64,000 nt of DNA, from assembly GCF_900104725.1 (NCBI RefSeq), contig NZ_LT629758.1, positions 7,836,001 to 7,900,000 on the forward strand, in the 5' to 3' direction. Under the pieces are notes generated by a model. It was not told where the DNA came from. It saw only the letters and a program-made list of their open reading frames with translations, and searched no databases. The translations under genes and the position numbers were made by a program. This document shows, piece after piece, positions 52,645 to 61,818 of this stretch; position 1 is the first letter of the stretch, and each line of letters starts with the position of its first letter. The DNA comes from Actinoplanes derwentensis. Lineage in GTDB: Bacteria; Actinomycetota; Actinomycetes; Mycobacteriales; Micromonosporaceae.

Positions 52645-53616
52645 ATGGACAACGACGACCATCTTCCCTCGTTCGCCGGGCTACCCACCCTGGAGTACTA
52701 CGCCGGCCTGGACACCCCCGACCCCGCCGCGGTGGCATGGCGCCTCAGCTGGGGTGGTCTCTGGACCGATGGGTGCCCGTGTTCCACCTGCGCGGCCGAC
52801 CGTCGCCGCCGCCCGGAGATCGCCGGGCTGACCTGCGGCATGGATCTGGACGGCTTCGTCGAGCAGTGGGGAGACCGCGTCACCGCCCTGATCATCTCGG
52901 ACGGTGACGACGACGCCCCCGACATCGAGCGGATCGCCGCGGCGATCGCCCGGATGCCGCGGCTGCGGGCCCTGTTCGTCGGTGACGTCATCGACCAGGA
53001 GGCCCAGATCTCCTGGGTCCACCAAGGCGATGTGACACCGCTGCTGGCTGCCGCGCCTTGGCTGGAACACCTGCAGGTGCGCGGCTCCGATGGCCTGGAA
53101 CTCAGCGCGGTCCGACACGAGAACCTGCGCCGTCTGACCTTCGAGGGCGGCGGCCTGCCCGGTCCGGTGGCCCGCGCGATCGGCGCCAGCGACCTGCCCG
53201 CCCTGAAACACCTGGAACTGTGGCTCGGCACGGAGAACTACGGCGGCAGCGCCACCATCGTCGACGACCTCGCCGGAGTGCTGGCCGGTGAGCGGCTTCC
53301 CGCGCTGCGCTACCTGGGACTGCGTAACGCCGAGCTGGCCGACGAGGTCGCCGCCGCGGTGGCGTTCGCCCCGGTGGTGGCCGGTCTGGAGGAACTCGAC
53401 CTGTCGCTCGGCGCCCTCTCCGACTCCGGTGCGGCGGCGCTGCTCGCCGGGCAACCCTTGAGTCATCTGCGCCGGCTCGACCTGTCGCATCACTTTCTCG
53501 CCGACGACACGGCGGCCTGGATCGACGAGGAACTGCCCGGTGTCGACGTCGACACCTCCGATTCCCAGCTCGAACTCGACGGTGGTTCGGACCGCTACAT
53601 CAGCGTCAGTGAGTGA
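52645..53616 (+). CDS. STM4015-like leucine-rich-repeat protein, 323 aa
   Basis: ATG 52645 (MDNDDHLPSFAGLPTLEYYA). From residue ~85 there are LRR-like units: MPRLRALFVGDV, APWLEHLQVRGSDGLEL, HENLRRLTFEGGGL, LPALKHLELWLG, LPALRYLGLRNAEL, VAGLEELDLSLGAL and LSHLRRLDLSHHFL. Size and opening match the STM4015 family of uncharacterised LRR proteins, often next to STM4014 and related genes; none of those are seen here. The four-Cys-like TDGCPCSTCAAD near residue 45 may bind metal. No signal peptide. Protein-protein recognition is likely; no target is known. Confidence 0.85.
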   Translation: MDNDDHLPSFAGLPTLEYYAGLDTPDPAAVAWRLSWGGLWTDGCPCSTCAADRRRRPEIAGLTCGMDLDGFVEQWGDRVTALIISDGDDDAPDIERIAAAIARMPRLRALFVGDVIDQEAQISWVHQGDVTPLLAAAPWLEHLQVRGSDGLELSAVRHENLRRLTFEGGGLPGPVARAIGASDLPALKHLELWLGTENYGGSATIVDDLAGVLAGERLPALRYLGLRNAELADEVAAAVAFAPVVAGLEELDLSLGALSDSGAAALLAGQPLSHLRRLDLSHHFLADDTAAWIDEELPGVDVDTSDSQLELDGGSDRYISVSE

Positions 53617-53640
53617 AGCGCGGGCCCTCATCCCTCCCGA

Positions 53641-54012
53641 GCCACCGTTCTGGACGGGGCGTGGTGGCCCCGATCGGCGAACGTGGTCACCGAACTTCCC
53701 GAGTTGGTGTCAGCCCTCAGTGGACTTCGAGGTGAGGTCACGCATGTGCTGCTCAACGCGGCCGAATGGGATCTTCCGCATGACCAGCGGGCGGCCATCG
53801 ACAACAAACCGGTGCGGCTCGGCTGGCACACGGCCCAGCCGGCCGGGCTGCTCACCATCCTCACCGAGTTCGGCGGCGACCGCTTCGACCTGCTGGTCAT
53901 CCCGCCGGACGCGAGCCCGGCGTCGGCCGACACCGCGCTGACCGCAGCCGCGGACGGCACCGACCGGCGCCACACACCCGAGTTGCTGGCCGGGATCGAG
54001 CACCAGAACTGA
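53641..54012 (+). CDS. DUF5994 family protein, N-terminus lost or non-canonical start
   Basis: The coding frame reads ATVLDGAWWPRSANVVTELP, then VTHVLLNAAEWDLPH and VRLGWHTAQPAGLLTILTEF, the body of DUF5994 proteins (G-A-W-W-P-R-S, then V-R-L-G-W). It opens just after the stop of the LRR gene, in the same frame, and contains no ATG before residue ~15; GTG 53683 would remove the conserved G-A-W-W-P-R-S. The usual first ~20 residues are missing, so the gene is probably 5'-truncated. Function of the family is unknown. Confidence 0.6.
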   Translation, partial: ATVLDGAWWPRSANVVTELPELVSALSGLRGEVTHVLLNAAEWDLPHDQRAAIDNKPVRLGWHTAQPAGLLTILTEFGGDRFDLLVIPPDASPASADTALTAAADGTDRRHTPELLAGIEHQN

Positions 54013-54066
54013 TCGGCTGATTGCCGAGTCCTCGGCTCTGGGCCTCGCCGAGTGTTTCGGCGGGGT

Positions 54067-55041
54067 TCAGCGGGCCCGATCGAGACGGTCGGCGGCGGCG
54101 TCGGCGTCGACGCTGAGGTCGGGGTGGCCGGCCGGTTCCGGTACGCACAGCCAGAGCGCCTGCGGCATGACCTCGACGGTCAGCCGGTCACTGGTCTCGA
54201 TGAGGTCGCCGTCGAGCTGACGGGGCTGCGGCCGGCTGCTGATCACCTCGATCCGGCTGCCGCGGAAGACCTCCAGCGCGGGGATCCGTTCGCTGCGCCG
54301 GATCAGCCCCCACCCCAGGGCCACCCAGGTCCGCAGCGTGTTCGGCGTCAGGATCGCGATGTCCAGGACACCGTCGTCCGGCTGCGCGTCACTCAGCAGC
54401 CGCAACCCGCCCTGCAGCCGGCCCACGTTGGCGACGAGCACCGTACGGGCCCGCCGGCGCATCGGTTCGCCGCCGTCGATGCGGATGGTGACCCGCATCG
54501 GCCGGTCCTTCAGATGCTTCACCGCGCCGAGCACGTACGCGGGCCACCCGATGTGCTTCTTCGCGGTGTCCGAGGTGGCGTCGAGCATGCGCGCGTCGAA
54601 ACCCATGCCCGCCATCACCACGAAATGCCGGCCGTCGAGAGTGCCGACGTCCAGGCGCCGCAGTCCGCCTTCCAGCGCGACCGCGAGGCCGGTGGCCAGA
54701 TCGGTGGACAGGCCGAGGTTCGCCGCGAGCAGGTTGCCGGTGCCGGCCGGCAGGACGGCCATCGACACCTCGGTGCCGGCCAGCGCCGACACCGCGGACA
54801 TCACCGTTCCGTCACCACCGCAGACGAAGACCACCTCGGCACCCGACTCGACGGCTGCGCGGGTCTGGCCGAGTCCGGGGTCGTCCTCGGTCGTCTCGAA
54901 CCACTCCGGTACGGGCCAGCCGGCCTTCGACAGCGTGTCCTCGACGGTCTGCCGCAGCCCGTCGAGGTCGTCGATCTTCGCGGGGTTGACGACGACCGCC
55001 GATCGGGGTGCCGGGTTGGTATGGCCGGTGATTACCGTCAT
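54067..55041 (-). CDS. Diacylglycerol/lipid kinase family protein
   Basis: 324 residues from ATG 55041 (MTVITGHTNPAPRSAVVVNP); an upstream ATG at 55065 would add eight residues and neither has a clear ribosome site. The catalytic G-G-D-G-T is in VVFVCGGDGTVMSAVSALAG, and the second conserved stretch is AVLPAGTGNLLAANLGL. GMGFDARMLDATSD and LDGDLIETSDRL complete the LCB5/DagK pattern. ATP-dependent phosphorylation of diacylglycerol or a related lipid is expected. Confidence 0.9.
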   Translation of the reverse strand: MTVITGHTNPAPRSAVVVNPAKIDDLDGLRQTVEDTLSKAGWPVPEWFETTEDDPGLGQTRAAVESGAEVVFVCGGDGTVMSAVSALAGTEVSMAVLPAGTGNLLAANLGLSTDLATGLAVALEGGLRRLDVGTLDGRHFVVMAGMGFDARMLDATSDTAKKHIGWPAYVLGAVKHLKDRPMRVTIRIDGGEPMRRRARTVLVANVGRLQGGLRLLSDAQPDDGVLDIAILTPNTLRTWVALGWGLIRRSERIPALEVFRGSRIEVISSRPQPRQLDGDLIETSDRLTVEVMPQALWLCVPEPAGHPDLSVDADAAADRLDRAR

Positions 55042-55170
55042 CGTGGTGGCTCGCTTTCTTGGCATCGCGACGAACGGGCACACCGGGTCGCGGGAGTCCG
55101 GACGGCCACGGTGCGCTTGCAGTACCCCACCGCCCAAGCGGCAAACGGCACCGCCCGACCGGCAACGGCA

Positions 55171-55287
55171 CTGTTGGAGGTGACCCGGCTGCTCGCCGGT
55201 CCGGACGTGGTCGACCCGATCGCGGTCGTGGTCATCACCATGTTCGACGTCGACGACTATGTGGACACCGCGTTGCAGTCCGGGGCC
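55171..55287 (+). pseudogene. Fragment of a LuxR-type response regulator receiver domain
   Basis: About 39 codons: LLEVTRLLAGPDVVDPIAVV, then VITMFDVDDYVDTALQSGA. This matches the part of NarL/FixJ receivers around the switch Thr (V-V-x-T-x-F-D-x-D-x-Y-V). Here Met replaces the second Thr/Leu. The phosphoacceptor Asp, the rest of the receiver and the HTH are gone. Confidence 0.6.
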
Positions 55288-55483
55288 AGGACGGGCCGAC
55301 GACGATCGGGCATCCCGGCCGGACGGGCGGGCAGCCGTCCTGGACGCCCTGCGAGGTTTCGCCCCGTGCGGGATGCTGCTGGTGAGCCTTCCCTGGGGGG
55401 ATTGTCACGCACCTGTCTGCTGCTGGTCCTCGGCACCCGGCCCGGCGTTGAACAACGAAGCACCGACGCCGAGTCTTGACCGT

Positions 55484-56077
55484 TGCGACGATCCGGGTGC
55501 GGCTACCCGGACGATCGCCGCCAACGGGTCGTTCTCGTTCACCGACACCACGTCGGCCGGTGGCACGGTGACCTATCGGGCCGCCTACGCCGGGGACGAC
55601 AGGCACGCCGCGGTCACCGGGACCAAGGCGGTCGCGGTCTCCCGGACGGCCACGACTCTGTCGCTGACCAACAACGGCAGGACTTACGCGTACGGCAAGG
55701 CGGTCACGTTCACGGCGCGGCTCGGTGCCACGTACAAGAACCGGACCGTCGAGATCTGGGCCGACCCGAACGGTGCCGACCAGGGGAAGCGGCTGCTCAA
55801 GCGGGCCGTGGTGAGCAAGACCGGAAACGTGGCGGCGAGCCTGCGGCTGACCCGTGACACCAGGGTGTCCGCGGTCTTCACCGGTGACGCGCGAACCGCG
55901 CCGAAAACCGTGACGGCGATCGTCGGCACCAAGGTCAAGATGTCGATGAAGCTGTCGAAGTACTACAAGACCGGCAAGATCGGCAGTACGACGTACCGCT
56001 ACTACCGGGTGAAGACCAAGGCGAAGTTCACCGTCACGACGTGGACCCCGTACCAGTACCTGTCCTTCACCAAGTGA
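55484..56077 (+). pseudogene. 5'-truncated secreted Ig-like/beta-sandwich protein
   Basis: The reading frame from about 55484 is well conserved to TGA 56077: AANGSFSFTDTTSAGGTVTY, YAGDDRHAAVTGTKAVAVSR (one Ig-like repeat), then a second module KNRTVEIWADPNGADQGKRL and TAIVGTKVKMSMKLSKYYKT. Upstream of 55484 the frame becomes unrelated, and there is no signal peptide or ribosome site. It is the C-terminal half of an exported protein whose 5' part has been lost and replaced by regulator debris. Confidence 0.6.
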
Positions 56078-56208
56078 TCAGCCGGGGCGGGCCGGCTCAT
56101 CGGCCCGTCGCGCCGCCGAGTTGCAGGCGGTAGGTCTCGCGGACGAAGTCCAGGTGCAGATTCCGGTGACGTCCGGGGACGATCGCACCTGCTCGGCGTA
56201 GACGGGGC

Positions 56209-56919
56209 GTGTGGACGTTCGCGGTTCTGCTGCGCCCGGACGGTACCGGCGACTCCCGGCACGTCCACGAACGGCTCGCCGTCGGTGACCAGGTCCGGGT
56301 CGCCGGGCCGAAAGCGATGTTCCCGCTGGAGGACGCCGAGCATCACCTGTTGCTGGCCGGTGGCATCGGCGTGATCCCGGTCCTGACCATGGCCGAGCAT
56401 CTGGCCGCGCAGGGCAAACCCTTCTCGCTGGTGTACGTCGGAGGAGGGCGCGAGCGCATGCCGTTCCTCGACGGGGTGGCCGCTCTGGGCGAGAGCGCCC
56501 GGGTGGTCGACCGTGCACAGTCGACGGATCTCACCCTGGCGAAGGTGGTGGAGCGGGCCCCGGCCTCGGCCCTGGTCTACGCCTGCTGGCCGTCGCAGAT
56601 GATGGACGAACTGGGTGAACTGGTCACGGGCGGGCGTCTCCGGACGGAGTCGTTCGTGTCGGTGTCCGGCACTCCCGCCGAAACCGAGGGTGGGGCCTTC
56701 GAGGTCCAGTTCGGCGTCGGCGGCCCGGTTCGTCAGGTTCCGGCCGACACCCCGATGCTCGACGTGCTGCTGAAAGCCGGCGCGGACATCGATGCCATCG
56801 GTGTCCCGGCCATCGCGGCCCGCGCACCCCGTTACCTCAAGGCGGGTGGCACCGCGGTGTTGGTCGGGATGCCGGCCATCGCCGGGCGTCGCCGGTTTCT
56901 TGTCGGCGGCGCCCGTTGA
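56209..56919 (+). pseudogene. Chimeric remnant of a ferredoxin-reductase-type oxidoreductase
   Basis: From GTG 56209 the frame matches the later part of phthalate dioxygenase reductase-like enzymes: DSRHVHERLAVGDQVRVAGP, LLLAGGIGVIPVLTMAEHLA (NAD-binding G-G-I-G), then VYVGGGRERMPFLDG. The flavin-binding N-terminus is missing. The 2Fe-2S domain starts (VPADTPMLDVLLKAGADID) but its four cysteines are absent; the end (APRYLKAGGTAVLVGMPAI) looks like a medium-chain dehydrogenase. A deletion joining two genes is the likely origin. The product may be expressed but cannot carry electrons. Confidence 0.6.
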
Positions 56920-57115
56920 TCTTGTGGGGCCTTTTACACGGGTACTACCCCCGAGTGCACATCTTTGTGACGTAGGTCACAAGAAGTGGGGTGGAGATGA
57001 TTATCGATGGTTCCTTACTCTCGACTCAGGATCGATCCTCAATTGCAACGCCGGCGAATCTTCGCCTGGACTGGTGATTGCCTCTTCAGGAACTTTAAAT
57101 CGGGGAAGGTTCCAT

Positions 57116-57562
57116 ATGGACTTGGGCAAGCGTGTTCGTTTGCTTTTCGCCCGTTTGGTAGCCCTAGCAGCGCTGACGTTCGGCGGCATCGCCGTTCTTG
57201 CTCAGCCTGTCTCGGCGGCCGACGTCGGCGATGGCTATCTGTCCTGCAACTCCGGCGAGATCTGTTTCAAGAAGAACTGGGACAGTGCCCAGTATCGATA
57301 CATAAAGCACTTCTGGTACGGCCAGCAGCACGGTGGATACAACTGGGGAGGCGAGAGCGGCTACTCCGGTGGTGCGATATCGTACGACGTCTCCATGGTG
57401 TGGAACCGTGACACCTCGTGCACCGTGTACATGACCGACGGTTACGACAACTGGTGGTCGTACGCTCGCTCCTCCAGCGGCTACGGATGGGTCGGTTACC
57501 TCTACAACGACTCCAACTGGGCCCACACGCGCTGCAGCACCACGCGGCCGTTCGGTACCTGA
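57116..57562 (+). CDS. Secreted small protein, peptidase inhibitor I36-like, 148 aa
   Basis: ATG 57116 with GGGGAAGG 6 bases upstream. Signal peptide (FARLVALAALTFGGIAVLAQ, cleavage near PVSAADV). The mature ~112 residues have three cysteines (LSCNSGEICF, SCTVYM, TRCST) and aromatic/Gly repeats (KHFWYGQQHGGYNWGGESGY; YDNWWSYARSSSGYGWVGY). The G-x-I-C-F start and C-terminal beta hairpins match the actinobacterial peptidase-inhibitor I36 family (SMI-like metalloprotease inhibitors). Its 5' leader is A+T-rich, suggesting its own promoter at about 56930-57110. Confidence 0.8.
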   Translation: MDLGKRVRLLFARLVALAALTFGGIAVLAQPVSAADVGDGYLSCNSGEICFKKNWDSAQYRYIKHFWYGQQHGGYNWGGESGYSGGAISYDVSMVWNRDTSCTVYMTDGYDNWWSYARSSSGYGWVGYLYNDSNWAHTRCSTTRPFGT

Positions 57563-57568
57563 CAAGTA

Positions 57569-57604
57569 AGCGTGGGGGCGGACTTTCGGGCCCGCCTCCA
57601 CGCT
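57569..57604 (+). terminator. Terminator after the I36-like gene
   Basis: Arms AGCGTGGGGGCGG and CCGCCTCCACGCT with one mismatch around a 10-base loop, 6 bases after the stop codon. Confidence 0.75.
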
Positions 57605-57635
57605 CCATCCCCCTCCCACAGACCACAGAGGACCC

Positions 57636-58589
57636 ATGCGGAACCATCGAGTCGTGGTCGCGGCGCTCGTCGCGGCCCTCACGGTCACCGGCGTGACTGG
57701 TTGTGAGTCCGAGTCCGGCGCGGAGCCCGGCTCCGGGTCCGGCGATGGCAAGAAATCGTCGGCTGACGGCAATTCCGGTCAGGCGTTGACATTTGACCTC
57801 TTTCTCGGTGACAAGATGGACTTCGTCGATTACGCCGTTCGGGCGATGACCGCGAAATGCATGTCCGGCGCCGGATTCCCGCAGCTCCAGCAGGCCGGCA
57901 ACAAGCAGTACAACGGCTTCAGCGCAATGTTGATCATTGATCGGGCGAAATTCCGCGGTTTCGCGAACGAAGAAGAGGCGCGAACCGTCGGATTCGGGCA
58001 GGGGCAGGACGCCGAGCCGGCCCCGGTGGTGAGCAGCGACCCCAGTTTCGACAAGGCGCTCAAAGAATGTGATCAGAAGTCCGACGCCGCTCTCAGCAAG
58101 GACAGCCGGGCCGTTCTGGACGCTTACGGGGACCTGGGCAATCAGCTTTCCGGCGGCCTGGCGGTCTGGATCCGCAAGTCGGTCCCGGCCGCGATGGAGA
58201 CGCAGCTGGACTGCCTCGGCAAGTCCGGCTTCACGGTCAAGGACCGGGCGCTGTACCTGCGCCAGCCCTACAACGTGCAGCAGTTCGGGGTGCCGGCCGG
58301 GAAGCTGGACGGGACGCCGTACGACTGGGCGCCGACGAAGAAGCGTGGCACCGTCGAGGTCGGCCCGGCTAAGCCGGCGCTGAAATACCTCCCGAGCGGC
58401 AAGGAGTCCGAGCTGGCCGTCGCCTGGTTCCGCTGTGACCAGGAGTCCGGCCGGGTGGAGAAGCTGCTGGAGGGCGCTCACCAGGTCGAAGCCGAGGTGG
58501 TGGCGACGAACCAGGACAAACTGGCCGAGCTCAACCCGAAGATCGAGGCCATCGCGAAGAAGGCGGCCCAACTCGTGGGCAAGGCATGA
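57636..58589 (+). CDS. Lipoprotein at the head of an exporter operon, 317 aa
   Basis: ATG 57636 with GAGG upstream. Signal peptide (NHRVVVAALVAALTVTGVTG) and lipobox V-T-G-C (Cys at residue 23), then a Gly/Ser linker and a ~270-residue helical domain (LFLGDKMDFVDYAVRAMTAK; FDKALKECDQKSDAALS; KLAELNPKIEAIAKKAAQLV). Two Cys pairs may form disulfides. The stop overlaps the start of the adaptor gene (ATGA), placing it first in a four-gene operon with adaptor, ATPase and permease. It may be the substrate-binding or outer partner of that MacB-like exporter; family unknown. Confidence 0.82.
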   Translation: MRNHRVVVAALVAALTVTGVTGCESESGAEPGSGSGDGKKSSADGNSGQALTFDLFLGDKMDFVDYAVRAMTAKCMSGAGFPQLQQAGNKQYNGFSAMLIIDRAKFRGFANEEEARTVGFGQGQDAEPAPVVSSDPSFDKALKECDQKSDAALSKDSRAVLDAYGDLGNQLSGGLAVWIRKSVPAAMETQLDCLGKSGFTVKDRALYLRQPYNVQQFGVPAGKLDGTPYDWAPTKKRGTVEVGPAKPALKYLPSGKESELAVAWFRCDQESGRVEKLLEGAHQVEAEVVATNQDKLAELNPKIEAIAKKAAQLVGKA

Positions 58590-59899
58590 TCGAGGCGGAT
58601 CCCGACGGCCTCGGGCCGACCGTGGTGATCGAGCCGGCGGCACTCGCGGACGTCCGGTCGCGAGACCGGCGTCGGGTGCTGATCGCCGGTGCCACGGTCG
58701 CCACCATGGTGCTGCTAGCCGGCGCCGCGGTGCTGTTGGGTCCGCGTCTCCAATCGCCGGAGCAGCAGGCCGCCGAGGCCGCGCCGCCACCGGCCTCGCT
58801 GGTGACCGCCGAAGCCGAGACCCGGGTGCTCGTCGAACCGATCGTGCTCCGTGGCTCGGTGGTGCCCGGCGCCAGCGTCAAGCTGCTGCCGCCGTCCTCG
58901 CTGACCGGCGCGGACTCGGTGGTGACCGCGGTGAACGTGCGCAAGGGCGACCGCATCGCCGAGGGCGTCCAGATCCTGGAGTGCAAGGGCGCTCCGGTGG
59001 TCGCGCTGGAGCTGCCGTTCCCGTTCTACCGGGACATCATCGGCGGGAGCACCGGGCCGGACGTGCTGGCGCTCCAGCAGGCGATGCGGCGACTCGGCTA
59101 CGCCGCGCCCCGGAACTCCAAGATGGACGCGGCGACGCAGCGGGCCCTGGTCAAGTGGTGGCGTGCCCTCGGGTACGAGGCGCCGAAGATGAGCGACACC
59201 AGCGGTGCCGGTTCCGCGGACCCGGACGACCCGGCCACCGGGACCGAGGACCCGGCCGTCGCGGAGAAGACGGAGCCGACCGCTGAACAGAAGCGGCAGG
59301 CCGCCGAGGCCGCACTGGCAGCCGGCGCCTATCTGCCCCGGGCGGCTGTCATCCGGATCACAGAGAGCGGCCGGGTCAGCAAGGTGAACGTGAAGCGCGC
59401 GGACATCCTGACCGGGCAGACCAAGCCGTTGCTGGAGTTGAACGGCGCGGCGTCGACGTTGCAGGCCACCGTCACCAAGGAGCAGGTCGGCCTGGTCACG
59501 GTCGGTCAGCCGGCGTCGGTGCTGGACGAACTCTCCGGCAAGAAGGTGAAGGCCGAGGTGTCGAAGATCGGCAGCACGGTGGTCACCGACGAGGCGAGCG
59601 GCACGACCGGATTCGTCGTCCGGTTCGCCTTCACCGGAGCCGCGATCACCGCGGAGGGCCGGAGTCTGCGGGTCGACTTCTCCTCGGGAGCCGACGACAC
59701 CCCGAGGCTCGCCGTGCCGGTGACCGCCGTCTACTCCCGGGCGGACGGCACGACCTTCGTGAAGGTGAGTACCGACGGCCGGACGGAAACCGAGGTGACG
59801 GTGGAGACCGGGCAGACCGGCGGAGGCTGGACGGCCATCGAACCGTCCCGGGCCGGCGCGATCACCGAGGGCACTCCCGTCGTGGTCGGCCGCTCCTGA
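58586..59899 (+). CDS. Membrane-fusion (HlyD/MacA-like) adaptor with peptidoglycan-binding domain
   Basis: 437 residues. One N-terminal membrane helix (RVLIAGATVATMVLLAGAAV). A peptidoglycan-binding 1 domain follows (STGPDVLALQQAMRRLGYAA, MDAATQRALVKWW) near residues 150-195, inserted in an adaptor scaffold. The beta-barrel and lipoyl-like part is C-terminal (AAVIRITESGRVSKVNVKRA; SGTTGFVVRFAFTGAAITAE; AVPVTAVYSRADGTTFVKVS). Actinobacterial exporters often couple MacA-like adaptors to peptidoglycan-binding modules. TGATG overlaps the next gene, an ABC ATPase. Confidence 0.85.
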   Translation: MIEADPDGLGPTVVIEPAALADVRSRDRRRVLIAGATVATMVLLAGAAVLLGPRLQSPEQQAAEAAPPPASLVTAEAETRVLVEPIVLRGSVVPGASVKLLPPSSLTGADSVVTAVNVRKGDRIAEGVQILECKGAPVVALELPFPFYRDIIGGSTGPDVLALQQAMRRLGYAAPRNSKMDAATQRALVKWWRALGYEAPKMSDTSGAGSADPDDPATGTEDPAVAEKTEPTAEQKRQAAEAALAAGAYLPRAAVIRITESGRVSKVNVKRADILTGQTKPLLELNGAASTLQATVTKEQVGLVTVGQPASVLDELSGKKVKAEVSKIGSTVVTDEASGTTGFVVRFAFTGAAITAEGRSLRVDFSSGADDTPRLAVPVTAVYSRADGTTFVKVSTDGRTETEVTVETGQTGGGWTAIEPSRAGAITEGTPVVVGRS

Positions 59900-60561
59900 T
59901 GCTGGAGTTGACCGGCGTGGCCCGCACCTACGCCGACGGCGCCCCGGTCTATGCCCTGCGTAGTGTGGACCTGTTCATCAGCGCGGGCGAATATGTCGCG
60001 GTCACCGGGCCGTCCGGCTCGGGCAAGTCGACTCTGCTGAACATTCTCGGACTGCTGGATCAGCCGACCACCGGGAACTACCGGGTCGCCGGGGTCGAGA
60101 CGACCGCGCTCGGTGAGGTGACCCGGGGTGCTCTGCGCGGCCAGTTGTTCGGGTTCGTCTTCCAGGCCTTCCACCTGCTCGCCGGACGTTCCGCGCTGGA
60201 GAACGTCGAGTTGGGCATGCTGTACGGCCCGTGGTCCGCGGCCGAACGCCGGTCCCGGTCAGTGGCCACCCTGGACCGGATGGGGCTCGGCCCCCGAGCC
60301 GGTGCGGACCCCCGCAAGCTCTCCGGCGGCGAACGGCAACGGGTGGCCGTGGCCCGGGCCATCGCCGGCAGTCCCCGCGTGCTGTTCTGCGACGAGCCGA
60401 CCGGGAACCTGGACAGCGCCAACACCGAGAACGTGCTGAGCCTTCTCGCGGACCTGCACGCCGACGGGCTCACCGTCGTGGTGGTCACCCATGACGTCGA
60501 GGTGGCGGCGCGCGCCGAACGGCAACTCGTGGTCAAGGACGGTCTGGTGCACGAGGGATGA
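59899..60561 (+). CDS. MacB/LolD-type ABC transporter ATPase
   Basis: 220 residues. Walker A GPSGSGKSTLLNILG, Q-loop GFVFQAFHLLAGRS, signature KLSGGERQRVAVARAI, Walker B RVLFCDEPTGNLDSANT, and H-loop VVVTHDVEVAARA. The E-P-T-G-N-L-D sequence is characteristic of the LolD/MacB/FtsE group, which uses FtsX-like permeases for mechanotransmission rather than direct transport. Overlaps both neighbours by a few bases, so all three are one translational unit. Confidence 0.95.
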   Translation: MLELTGVARTYADGAPVYALRSVDLFISAGEYVAVTGPSGSGKSTLLNILGLLDQPTTGNYRVAGVETTALGEVTRGALRGQLFGFVFQAFHLLAGRSALENVELGMLYGPWSAAERRSRSVATLDRMGLGPRAGADPRKLSGGERQRVAVARAIAGSPRVLFCDEPTGNLDSANTENVLSLLADLHADGLTVVVVTHDVEVAARAERQLVVKDGLVHEG

Positions 60562-61772
60562 GCCACCAGAAGAGTTATCTCCGCGAACTCGGGATCGCCC
60601 GCCCGCGACTGCGGATCCGGGACTGGTTCACCGAGACGGTGCTCTCGCTGCTGCGTAACCCGGGCCGGTCGGTGATGACGGCGACCGGCACCGTACTGGG
60701 CGCGGCCGCGTTCGTCGCCACCCTCGGCATCTCGTCGACGATCTCCTGGCAGGTGAGCGATTCGTTCGACGTGCGCCGGGCCACCGAGGTCCGAGTGGTC
60801 CCCGGCTCGCCGAGCGTGGGTACCGGCTGGCTCGACGCCAAGCGCCTCGGCACACTGCGCGGGCTCAACGGGGTGACCGCCGCCGGCCGCCGGATCCTGC
60901 TGCCGGAGATGCCGTTCACCCGCCGGGTCGGTGATCCGCCGGTGGCCGCGAAAGTCATCGGAGCGGACCCTGGGGCGATCGCCGTGATGGGCCCGCGGCT
61001 GGTGGTCGGGCGGCTGCCGGACGACTTCCACGAGCGGAGTTCGCAGCGGGTGATCCTGCTGGCCAAGACCGTCGCCGACCAGATCCACATCGACGGCATC
61101 GGCATGGCGGTCTTCCTCGACGGCCGGCCGTACACCGTCATCGGCATCTTCGACGACGTCGAGCGCCGGCCGGAGGCGCTGCTCGCCGGGATCGTCCCGG
61201 CCGGGCTGGGGGAAGGCCTGGTCCGTGAGGGGCAGAACATCGAACGGGACGTGGTGATCAGCACGGCACCGGGCGCCGCCCAGCTCATCGGAGGCCAGGC
61301 ACCGTACGCGTTACGCCCGGAGTCGGCCGCGGACCTGCGCTCGATCGCTCCGCCGGATCCCCGGACCCTGCGGCGTGAGGTGGAGGGGAACGTGACCCGT
61401 TCCAGTCTGATCCTGAGCGGGATCGCGCTGGCCATCGGCGCGGCGTCGATCGCGAACGCGGCCACCGCGTCGATCGTGGCGCGGACTCCGGAGATCGGGT
61501 TGCGCCGGGCGATCGGGGGCCGCCGCCTGCACATCTTCGCCCAGCTGCTGGGCGAGACCACCGCGCTCGGCACGCTCGGCGGGGTGCTGGGCGTACTGCT
61601 CGGTGTGGTGGTGACGGCCGGTGTGGCGCTCGCCAACCGGTGGACCCCGGTGCTGGACCTGCGCTATGTCGCGGTGGCTGTCGCGGTCACCGCCGGGGTG
61701 GGCCTGCTCGCCGGTCTGTGGCCGGCCATCAAGGCGGCCCGGATCCAGCCTGTCGCGGCTCTTCAGCGATAG
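60558..61772 (+). CDS. MacB/FtsX-type ABC transporter permease
   Basis: 404 residues. One N-terminal membrane helix (VMTATGTVLGAAAFVATLGI), a ~230-residue extracytoplasmic MacB_PCD domain (residues ~60-285), and three C-terminal helices (LILSGIALAIGAASIANAAT; TALGTLGGVLGVLLGVVVTA; AVAVAVTAGVGLLAGLWPAI). The loop ARTPEIGLRRAIGGRRLHIF is the FtsX/MacB coupling-helix signature. It ends IKAARIQPVAALQR, also typical. Starts 4 bases inside the ATPase gene. With the adaptor it should form a MacAB-like system; substrate unknown. Confidence 0.93.
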   Translation: MSHQKSYLRELGIARPRLRIRDWFTETVLSLLRNPGRSVMTATGTVLGAAAFVATLGISSTISWQVSDSFDVRRATEVRVVPGSPSVGTGWLDAKRLGTLRGLNGVTAAGRRILLPEMPFTRRVGDPPVAAKVIGADPGAIAVMGPRLVVGRLPDDFHERSSQRVILLAKTVADQIHIDGIGMAVFLDGRPYTVIGIFDDVERRPEALLAGIVPAGLGEGLVREGQNIERDVVISTAPGAAQLIGGQAPYALRPESAADLRSIAPPDPRTLRREVEGNVTRSSLILSGIALAIGAASIANAATASIVARTPEIGLRRAIGGRRLHIFAQLLGETTALGTLGGVLGVLLGVVVTAGVALANRWTPVLDLRYVAVAVAVTAGVGLLAGLWPAIKAARIQPVAALQR

Positions 61773-61818
61773 CGGATCGGGTGGCGGTGGAAAGTTTTTT
61801 CACCGCGATGAACTCTTT

